Below are positions 31,328-37,782 of a stretch of DNA of 37,782 nucleotides, one piece after another. A program made the translations under genes and the position numbers. The notes beneath the pieces are model-generated. The model saw nothing but the letters and a program-made list of their open reading frames with translations, was not told the DNA's origin and searched no databases. The DNA is taken from contig JASBVG010000121.1 of the NCBI GenBank assembly GCA_030147505.1, forward strand, positions 1 to 37,782, read 5' to 3'. The DNA comes from Tardiphaga sp. GTDB taxonomy: Bacteria; Pseudomonadota; Alphaproteobacteria; Rhizobiales; Xanthobacteraceae. Position 1 is the stretch's first letter. Every line of letters starts with the position of its first letter.

Positions 31328-32497
31328 TCAAACCGCTGCCGCTTCCTGCGCGGAGCCTTCTTCCTCTTCGCGCAGGAAATCGATCACCACCTTGCCGATC
31401 GCCATCACCGGCAAGGCCAGTGCGAGCCCCCAGACGCCGAACACCACGCCAAGCGTGATCTGGAACGCGAACAGCGTCGCGGGCGGAATGTCCAGCGCCT
31501 GCCGCTGCAGGATCGGCGTCAGGATGTAGCTTTCCAGCGCATGCACGCCCATGAACAGGACGAAGGCGGAGGCGCCGGCAATCCAGCCCGAGGCGAGGCT
31601 GGCGAGCACCACGATCAGGCCGCCGAGAATGGCGCCGACGGTCGGAATGAAGGCGAGCAGGCCAGCCTGTACGCCGAGAATGAACGCGCTCGGAATGCCG
31701 ATCAGCTTCAGCCCGAGCCAGGTCACGCCGCCGACCGCCACCATGGTGATCATCTGCGCGATCAGCCAGCGCTGCAGCGTATCGCCGATGCGATCGACGA
31801 CGATGGTCACCGGCTCCCGGTGCTTCTTCGGCGTCAGCCGCAGCAGCCCGTTGCGATAAACACTCGGTTGCGCCGCAAAGGCGAGGCCGAGGAACAGCAC
31901 AATGAAGAAGTTGCCGACGGCGCCGACCGTACCGAGCAGGATCTTTAGTGTCTGGGTCACGATGGCGCCGCCCGACGAGGCGATGGTGCCCGCACTCGGC
32001 AGATTGCTGGTGCGCGGGATCGGTGCAGTGCTCGGCGCCACGGTGCCGGGGATTTCCGGCGCGGTTGTATCTTTGGTCTCGTCCTTGGACGCATCGGATA
32101 GGATGCTGTTGAAGTCGAAATAGCTGGTATCGACGCCGTGCTGCTCAAGATAGGTCTTTACGCTGACAACCTGCGACTTGAGCGTTCCGGACAGCGCCTT
32201 GGCCTGGCTGGCGATGGTGGCGCCGCCGAGATAGAGCAGGCCGCCCAGCATCGCTGCGAGCACCACGCAGACAAGTGCCAGTCGCAGCGGATGCGGACCG
32301 CCCATGATACGGCCCGCGAACTGCGTCAGCGCGTTGAGGGCTACGCCGAGCAGAATGCCGGCGAAAACCAGGAACAGTGTCGCGGAGAAGTACCAGGCGA
32401 ATACCACGAATATCGTGAAGGACACCGTGGCGATGCCACCAATGGAAATCGCCCAGGCAAGATCGCTGCGCGTCTGGACATTGGGAGCTCTCGTCAC
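31328..32497 (-). CDS. AI-2E family transporter
   Basis: 389 aa with about seven to eight membrane helices in the pattern of the AI-2E/PerM family: SFTIFVVFAWYFSATLFLVF and the C-terminal GVQAGLLAFIPTVGAILGGL, then ILQRQALDIPPATLFAFQIT. Between residues about 115 and 185 there is a long hydrophilic insert rich in Ser, Thr, Pro and Asp that should be outside the membrane. The substrate is unknown; the family name comes from one E. coli member, and others are ion exporters. Confidence 0.9.
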   Translation of the reverse strand: MTRAPNVQTRSDLAWAISIGGIATVSFTIFVVFAWYFSATLFLVFAGILLGVALNALTQFAGRIMGGPHPLRLALVCVVLAAMLGGLLYLGGATIASQAKALSGTLKSQVVSVKTYLEQHGVDTSYFDFNSILSDASKDETKDTTAPEIPGTVAPSTAPIPRTSNLPSAGTIASSGGAIVTQTLKILLGTVGAVGNFFIVLFLGLAFAAQPSVYRNGLLRLTPKKHREPVTIVVDRIGDTLQRWLIAQMITMVAVGGVTWLGLKLIGIPSAFILGVQAGLLAFIPTVGAILGGLIVVLASLASGWIAGASAFVLFMGVHALESYILTPILQRQALDIPPATLFAFQITLGVVFGVWGLALALPVMAIGKVVIDFLREEEEGSAQEAAAV

Positions 32498-32617
32498 TGT
32501 CGATCCTTTGCACTCGAAGCGGGATCACTCTTCCGTCAATCGCGCCGGGGATCAAGACATATCGCCGCTTTGACGCATCGCGTGAGATCGGGCATGGCCG
32601 AGAGGGGAGGCGTGCCG

Positions 32618-33304
32618 ATGAAGATCCTGAAATGGGCCGGGCCGGTCGTGCTGCTTGCTGTGATCGTGATCGGCGATCAGATCCGCATGAACCGACCTGC
32701 GCACAAATATCGTCTGACTCTCGAAGTCGAGACGCTGGAGGGCCTGAAGGCGGCCTCCACGGTGGTGTCGGTTCATCCCTATCGTGGCTATCAGCCCGGC
32801 GGAAGAACCACCTCGCGCGGCGATGCGGTGATGCTCGATCTAGGCGAAGGCAGGAATCTCGTCGCGCTGATGCTGCATGACGACAAGGGGCACGCCGATT
32901 TCGACGGTGCCAGTTTCGTGGCGATGCGGGCCTATCAGGCGGCGGGGCGAAAGATTTCGTTTCGCGACGTCGGACATCAGACCGGCGCCGTGCCGGTGAC
33001 CGGTGAACTCATGCCGGTGCTGGCGAGCTTGGGTAACCCGCGCGACGCGTCCAGCATTCGCCGCTTGCCGCCGGACGATCTGTCGTCGCTTGGCGATGGG
33101 ACGCGCTTGCGCAGGGTGGTGGTGGAAGCCGTGCCGAACGGCGTGTGGCCGCTCGACTTCGGCGGATTGCTTGGCGAGCCGGTGACCCGCACGATCGCGG
33201 AGAGGCTGCCGTGGACGGAGAACGAGGGTGATGCAGCGCGTGCCGTGACGGCGGTCGGATTTTCCGAGGCGATCGAGCCGGGCCGGGCATTCACGCGGAA
33301 GTGA
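32618..33304 (+). CDS. Hypothetical exported or membrane-anchored protein
   Basis: 228 aa. The N-terminal MKILKWAGPVVLLAVIVIGD is a signal peptide or anchor helix. The rest is soluble with repeated strand-like stretches (YRLTLEVETLEG, RVVVEAVPNGVWPLDFGG) and no Cys. No domain recognised. The start at 32618 is supported by GAGGGGAGG (32602-32610) 7 bases upstream; the ATG at 32594 has no such site. It diverges from the AI-2E gene and converges with the aspartic protease gene. Confidence 0.78.
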   Translation: MKILKWAGPVVLLAVIVIGDQIRMNRPAHKYRLTLEVETLEGLKAASTVVSVHPYRGYQPGGRTTSRGDAVMLDLGEGRNLVALMLHDDKGHADFDGASFVAMRAYQAAGRKISFRDVGHQTGAVPVTGELMPVLASLGNPRDASSIRRLPPDDLSSLGDGTRLRRVVVEAVPNGVWPLDFGGLLGEPVTRTIAERLPWTENEGDAARAVTAVGFSEAIEPGRAFTRK

Positions 33305-33328
33305 AACCAAGGTCGACCGGAGATTTCC

Positions 33329-34633
33329 TCACGGCAGGATTTGCACCGGCGAGAGTTCGTGACGGCGTCTGTCTTCCATCACAATGCTGACCGGCTTGCC
33401 ATAGAACTGCGACAGGTCGCGCAAACCGAGATTGCGGGCCGGCTGACCACCATAGGACACGATCTTGTCACCGCGGCGAATTCCAACGCGGTCCGCCGGC
33501 GTTCCCGCCAACACGTCGATCACTTCGAAATATGAGGGATCCGGCTTGTTGAGCATCAGGCCGACGGATTGCCAGACGGAGTTGAGCTTCGCTCCTGCGA
33601 TCGGTTCGAACCAGGCCCGGTTCGACGGAAAGTCGAGCGTGACCACGAAGCGCGACAAAATCTCGCCGCCGAGGATGCCGGACACATTGAGATCGCGCAG
33701 GCTCCGGTTCTGGCTGACCGGACCGTGGATCAGCGGCGCATCGAAAACCGTGGTGCCAAGCCGGAATGTTGTACCGACGCCGGCCTGCATCTGCAGGAGC
33801 CCGCCGACGCCTCCCGGCGAGAAGAAGCGAATGGTCTTGCCGCCCGGCCGGAACGGATTGTGCGCGGTGATGAAACGCTCGTTCAGGAACAGGCCGCCGG
33901 TTGCCCCGGTGTCGATGAGCATTTCGCCTTCGGCGTCGCCGACGCTGGCCCGCACCGATGGATGCCCGAGGCCGTCGGGCGATACGCTGAAGCCCAGCCT
34001 GGACACAATTGCATTCGATCCAGGTCGGACCTGCCCCGAGGGGTGCAACGTCATCATTCGCTTGCGATAGTCGATGGTGACGATGCGGCGTGCGATCAGT
34101 TCAGGGCCGATCAAACCGGCGAGGCGCGGTTTCGATCCGCGATCGACAATCCAGTTCGGCAGGTCCGCGATGGCGGCTGACTGCCGATCCAGCGTGAGGC
34201 TGCCGACCGTCACGCGATCGATGGTGACGATCGAGATTTTGGTAGTGTTCGGACCGATGCCGGCCATCATGGCCTGACGTCCGGGCAACGACTTCAAGTC
34301 GCCTGCGGCTTCCGGCGTCAGCACCAATCGGCCACCGGTGTCGAACAGATAGGTCTGTTTGGCGCCACCATTGATCGAGGCCTCGATCAGCATGTGCCCG
34401 CCTTCGATCAGGAACGGGATTTCTATGGGCGCGCTGAGCGGCGAGGGTGCAGTCAGCATATCGACCGCGTTGCCGGACGACGCGCCCGCGCCCCGTCCGC
34501 CATTGAGCTCCTGCAGCAGCGCGCCTGGTGGCGGTGGCGCGTCCTTGTCGGGCGTATCGGCCAGCGTTGGCGTAGCGAGCGCCGACAGCAACAAGCCGGC
34601 GAGGCCCAAAAGGATACGTACAGGCGAGGTCAT
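33329..34633 (-). CDS. Exported two-lobed retropepsin-like aspartic protease with PDZ domain
   Basis: 434 aa. A signal peptide (MTSPVRILLGLAGLLLSALA) leads to two aspartic-protease lobes in one chain: the first with YLFDTGGRLVL (DTG 98-100) and the matching LAGLIGPELIARRIVTIDYR; the second with EMLIDTGATGGLFL (DTG 241-243) and ILGGEILSRFVVTLDF. A C-terminal PDZ-like domain runs from about 355 to 425 (VLAGTPADRVGIRRGDKIVS). It is a candidate periplasmic processing enzyme. It starts 14 bases after the SEL1 gene, so they are probably one operon; a longer start at 34678 would overlap it. Confidence 0.88.
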   Translation of the reverse strand: MTSPVRILLGLAGLLLSALATPTLADTPDKDAPPPPGALLQELNGGRGAGASSGNAVDMLTAPSPLSAPIEIPFLIEGGHMLIEASINGGAKQTYLFDTGGRLVLTPEAAGDLKSLPGRQAMMAGIGPNTTKISIVTIDRVTVGSLTLDRQSAAIADLPNWIVDRGSKPRLAGLIGPELIARRIVTIDYRKRMMTLHPSGQVRPGSNAIVSRLGFSVSPDGLGHPSVRASVGDAEGEMLIDTGATGGLFLNERFITAHNPFRPGGKTIRFFSPGGVGGLLQMQAGVGTTFRLGTTVFDAPLIHGPVSQNRSLRDLNVSGILGGEILSRFVVTLDFPSNRAWFEPIAGAKLNSVWQSVGLMLNKPDPSYFEVIDVLAGTPADRVGIRRGDKIVSYGGQPARNLGLRDLSQFYGKPVSIVMEDRRRHELSPVQILP

Positions 34634-34647
34634 GGAGTCGTCGGGTC

Positions 34648-36120
34648 CTAGAACGAAGGTTTGACGAAGCCCCGACATCGAACCAGGGCCTCGCGCAGAT
34701 CGCCGGGCTTGAAGTCGCGATGAAGAAGGCCGGCCATGCCGTCCTTCTTGGCGGCATCGGCATAGGGCAGGCGCGGTCTGATGACGATCTCCGGGGCGTC
34801 ATTTCCATCGAGGCGGAAACGGAGTGCACCGTCGGCCGAATTGAGCATGTCGGCGGTCAATTTGATCCTGTCCGGTTTGGGATTACCGTGCGGTTCGGGG
34901 CGCGCCAGTGCGATGCTGACCTCGATCGGGATGACGACTTCGGTGCCGGTGGCGGCACCGATCACCGGATGCCCGTTGAATTGCTGCACCATCGTCTTTG
35001 CCGCCGGTGGCGTGTCGAACAAGCCGTGTGAAAGGATCAATAGCGGACCATGTGAGGAGCGTTCGGGACATACCAGCCTGATCGATCCCTTTTCCTTGGC
35101 GCGTTCGGGGACGGGCAGGACGGCGATCAGCGTCTGGACGCCGGACATGGCCGCTTGTCCGATCATCCACCGATCTACCGCGACCAATTCACGGGTTCGC
35201 GTCGGCTTTGTTTGCGCGCGTTCGCGGAGATCCTTGTTGCTTCTGACCACGTCGACCGCCAGCGGCAGTTGCGCGACGATTTCGTGCGGTGGTGCCGGGA
35301 CTGCGGTCGATCCCGGTTTCCAGCTGTCGGCGAGCTTGCCGGCATCGTCGAGCTCGTTCGCAGTCAACGAATCCGATGTGAATTTCCGCACGTTCTGGTT
35401 ATCCGCGCAGAGCTTCTGGCGGTGTGGCTCCGCCGCTGCGACCTCAGCGGAGGGCTTGAAGGTGGCCGAACAACTCGACCTGTCGGCAAGCCGGGCCCAG
35501 ACATAGGCGCGGACGATCGATTGTCGTTGCGTGTTGTCGAATGTGAAGACGCTGATCTCGATCAGGGCGAGCGCAGACTGCGCCTGCGCATGTCCTTGCA
35601 GGGCAGCCTTGTAGAACCATTTCGCGGCTTCCGCCTGATCGGCCTTGATGCTGCCGGTGCCCAGCAACATCGCGCCTGCACTGAACTGCGCTTCCGCAAG
35701 CCCCTGATCGGCAGCTGCGATGAACCATTTATGCGCCGCTGCCTCGTCCTTGACCACGCCGCGTCCGAGCCGCAACTGGGTGGCGATGCCAAGCTGCGCG
35801 ATGGCGTCGCCTTGCGTCGCAGCTTTGTCCAGCCATTCAGCCGCTGCCTTTTCGTCCTTCGGCGTGCCCTGGCCGCCGAGCAGCATGACGCCGAGGCGCC
35901 GCTGCGCGTCAGCCCGGCCGCATGTCGCCGCCACGGTGTAGTAGCGGATGGCCTCGGCATGTTTGGCGGCCTTGAAGGCGGCATCGCCCCGGGCAATGGA
36001 CGCCGTGGTCTCCGAGGCCGCGCAGGACGCTTGCGGCGCCTGCTGCGGCACGGTCGCCGATGCGGGCCGCGCAGATGCAAGCGCGCATGCGACCGCGAAC
36101 GCCAGCCGAACAGCGTGCAT
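34648..36120 (-). CDS. Exported SEL1-repeat protein
   Basis: About 490 aa. A Sec signal (MHAVRLAFAVACALASARPA) is followed by some four to five SEL1-type repeats (residues about 40-225): AIRYYTVAATCGRADAQRRL, AAEWLDKAATQGDAIAQLGI, AHKWFIAAADQGLAEAQFSA, and AKWFYKAALQGHAQAQSALA. The C-terminal half (about 260-490) has no recognised domain. SEL1 repeats mediate protein contacts, so it may partner the protease encoded downstream. The start is uncertain: ATGs at 36162/36165 add a basic segment, and 36120 gives the most normal signal peptide. Confidence 0.8.
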   Translation of the reverse strand: MHAVRLAFAVACALASARPASATVPQQAPQASCAASETTASIARGDAAFKAAKHAEAIRYYTVAATCGRADAQRRLGVMLLGGQGTPKDEKAAAEWLDKAATQGDAIAQLGIATQLRLGRGVVKDEAAAHKWFIAAADQGLAEAQFSAGAMLLGTGSIKADQAEAAKWFYKAALQGHAQAQSALALIEISVFTFDNTQRQSIVRAYVWARLADRSSCSATFKPSAEVAAAEPHRQKLCADNQNVRKFTSDSLTANELDDAGKLADSWKPGSTAVPAPPHEIVAQLPLAVDVVRSNKDLRERAQTKPTRTRELVAVDRWMIGQAAMSGVQTLIAVLPVPERAKEKGSIRLVCPERSSHGPLLILSHGLFDTPPAAKTMVQQFNGHPVIGAATGTEVVIPIEVSIALARPEPHGNPKPDRIKLTADMLNSADGALRFRLDGNDAPEIVIRPRLPYADAAKKDGMAGLLHRDFKPGDLREALVRCRGFVKPSF

Positions 36121-36307
36121 GATGAAAGGGCCGCGGGGCGTTCGCTTTCTGAAGGGCTCCATCATCCTGAAGACGAGTGCCGTACCGCCAACCCGCAACC
36201 GGAAGTTCAATAAAGCACGATCCGCGACAACACAGCGCGGAAGTCGGGGGTGTCGAATACCGTGGCTCCGGCCGCGGATCTCACCGTGCTTGTCCGAGTG
36301 TATCTCA

Positions 36308-36336
36308 ATAAAAAGGCGCCCCGTTTCCGGAGCGCC
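36308..36336 (-). terminator. Terminator after glnA
   Basis: On the minus strand GGCGCTCCG and CGGGGCGCC pair over 9 bp (one T-G) around a GAAA loop and are followed by TTTTT. It lies 27 bases after the glnA stop. Confidence 0.85.
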
Positions 36337-36362
36337 TCTCTTGTCGCCGATCTCAGAGCTGA

Positions 36363-37772
36363 TCAGTACGAATAGTACATCTCGAACTCGACCGGGTGAG
36401 GGGTCATCTCAAACCGCTCGACGTCCTGCATCTTCAGCTCGATGTAAGCGTCGATGAAGTCGTCGTCGAACACGCCGCCGGCCTTGAGGAACGCACGATC
36501 CTTGTCGAGGTTTTCGAGGGCTTCGCGCAGCGAGCCGCACACGGTCGGGATCTGCTTCAGCTCTTCCTTCGGCAGGTCGTAGAGATCCTTGTCCATTGCA
36601 GGGCCTGGATCGATCTTGTTCTTGATGCCGTCGAGGCCGGCCATCAGCATCGATGCGAAAGCCAGATACGGGTTCGCCATCGGATCCGGGAAGCGGACCT
36701 CCACGCGCTTCGCCTTCGGCGAGGTCGTGAACGGGATGCGGCAGGAGGCCGAGCGGTTGCGGGCCGAATAGGCCAGCAGCACCGGCGCTTCATAGCCCGG
36801 GACCAGGCGCTTGTAGGAATTGGTCGACGGGTTGGTGAAGGCGTTGATGGCCTTGGCGTGCTTGATGATGCCGCCGATGTAGAACAGGCAGTTCTCCGAC
36901 AGGTCGGCATATTTGTTGCCGGCGAAGGTCGGCTTGCCGTCCTTCCAGATCGACTGGTGCACATGCATGCCCGAACCGTTGTCGCCGAAGATCGGCTTCG
37001 GCATGAACGTGGCGGTCTTGCCGTAGATGTGGGCGACCTGATGGATGCAGTATTTATAGACCTGCATCTGGTCGGCCATGTGAGTCAGCGTGTCGAACTT
37101 CATGCCGAGTTCATGCTGTGCCGAAGCGACCTCGTGATGATGCTTCTCGACCTTGACGCCCATGCGGGCCATGGCGCCGAGCATTTCCGAGCGCATGTCC
37201 TGCAGCGAGTCCTGCGGCGGAACGGGGAAGTAGCCGCCCTTGTTGCGCACGCGGTGGCCGAGATTGCCGCTCTCATATTCGGTGTCCGAATTGGTCGGCA
37301 GTTCCGACGAGTCGAGCTTGAAGCCGGTGTTGTAGGGCTGCGCCGAGAAGCGGACATCGTCGAACACGAAGAATTCGGCTTCCGGGCCCACGAACACAGT
37401 GTCGCCCACGCCCATGGACTTCACCATTGCTTCGGCTTTCTTGGCGATGCCGCGCGGATCGCGGTTATAGGGCTCGCCGGTGCCGGGATCGAGCACGTCG
37501 CAGGTGATGACCATGGTGGTCTCGGCGAAGAACGGGTCGATCACCGCGGTGGCGGGATCGAGCATCAGGGTCATGTCGGACTCGTTGATCGCCTTCCAGC
37601 CAGCGATCGAGGAGCCATCGAACATGGTGCCTTCGGCGAAAATGTCTTCGTCGATCATCGAGACGTCGAAGGTGACGTGCTGCCATTTGCCGCGCGGATC
37701 GGTGAAACGCAGATCGACGTATTTGACGTCGTTGTCCTTGATGGATTGCAGGACTTCTTTGGCGGTCGTCAT
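36363..37772 (-). CDS. glnA: Glutamine synthetase type I
   Basis: 469 aa, full length. GlnA makes glutamine from glutamate, ammonia and ATP as a dodecamer. Motifs: FDGSSIAGWKAINESDM, EAEFFVFDDVRF, the NGSGMHVHQS ammonia/ATP region, KRLVPGYEAPVLLAYSARNR and CRIPFTTSPKAKRVEVRFPD. Tyr398 in DKDLYDLPKEE is the adenylylation site, so control by GlnE is expected. In related genomes glnB lies just upstream, which would be outside the right edge of this window; no promoter is visible here. Confidence 0.99.
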   Translation of the reverse strand: MTTAKEVLQSIKDNDVKYVDLRFTDPRGKWQHVTFDVSMIDEDIFAEGTMFDGSSIAGWKAINESDMTLMLDPATAVIDPFFAETTMVITCDVLDPGTGEPYNRDPRGIAKKAEAMVKSMGVGDTVFVGPEAEFFVFDDVRFSAQPYNTGFKLDSSELPTNSDTEYESGNLGHRVRNKGGYFPVPPQDSLQDMRSEMLGAMARMGVKVEKHHHEVASAQHELGMKFDTLTHMADQMQVYKYCIHQVAHIYGKTATFMPKPIFGDNGSGMHVHQSIWKDGKPTFAGNKYADLSENCLFYIGGIIKHAKAINAFTNPSTNSYKRLVPGYEAPVLLAYSARNRSASCRIPFTTSPKAKRVEVRFPDPMANPYLAFASMLMAGLDGIKNKIDPGPAMDKDLYDLPKEELKQIPTVCGSLREALENLDKDRAFLKAGGVFDDDFIDAYIELKMQDVERFEMTPHPVEFEMYYSY

Positions 37773-37782
37773 GGGTTTCCCT

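Noticed and set aside
35155..36213. A 352-codon plus-strand frame
   Set aside because: Antisense to the SEL1-repeat gene, whose repeats and signal peptide are clear.

Overview
The window looks like chromosomal DNA from a high-GC alphaproteobacterium of the Bradyrhizobium / Rhodopseudomonas / Afipia group (Nitrobacteraceae, formerly Bradyrhizobiaceae). This rests on recognised gene neighbourhoods (bamE / ubiquinol-cytochrome c chaperone / yceD-like / plsX / fabH / ihfA / merR, and rplM-rpsI), on intergenic palindromes of the kind common in that family, and on protein character. No database search was possible, so the family assignment is by recognition. No phage, insertion sequence, CRISPR array or integrase was seen.

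Layout. 1-1445: 3' part of a K+-independent H+-pyrophosphatase gene with its terminator. 1573-4577: small accessory genes (a membrane protein, a Cys-containing secreted protein, an arylamine N-acetyltransferase, a 51-aa ORF, a DUF2171 protein, a TTG-started zinc-ribbon membrane protein). 4584-5591: an orphan Bug/TctC-type binding protein. 5772-11275: envelope and lipid housekeeping genes (bamE; divergently the cytochrome bc1 chaperone gene, yceD-like, plsX, fabH, ihfA and a MerR regulator with a very acidic insert). 11379-12934: a small membrane ORF, tRNA-Pro(GGG), and three small low-complexity or charged proteins, one of them only 56 aa.

13007-23126 is an exopolysaccharide locus: a GT2 glycosyltransferase, an O-antigen ligase/Wzy-like protein, a polyprenyl-phosphate sugar-1-phosphate transferase and a GT4 glycosyltransferase on the minus strand; a Wzc/ExoP-like chain-length protein on the plus strand; a FemAB/GNAT-like protein (minus) and a NodB-fold protein (plus). 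Two of these look catalytically dead: the Wzc-like protein lacks the Walker A lysine, and the NodB-like protein lacks all three metal ligands. No flippase (Wzx) or outer-membrane exporter (Wza) lies in the window.

23130-29213: DUF2842, heme A synthase, then metY, a CoA-binding protein and an ECHDC3-type crotonase that lacks both catalytic glutamates, all minus strand; then a PaaI-type thioesterase and the rplM-rpsI operon. 29434-37772: a membrane diguanylate cyclase, small ORFs, an ABM-domain protein, an AI-2E family permease, a hypothetical exported protein, a two-lobed aspartic protease with PDZ downstream of a SEL1-repeat protein, and glnA.

The points most worth a second look are the paired loss of catalytic residues in the polysaccharide locus, the TTAATCG heptamer cluster in its divergent promoter, the degenerate crotonase, the acidic MerR, and the short genes in the spacers.
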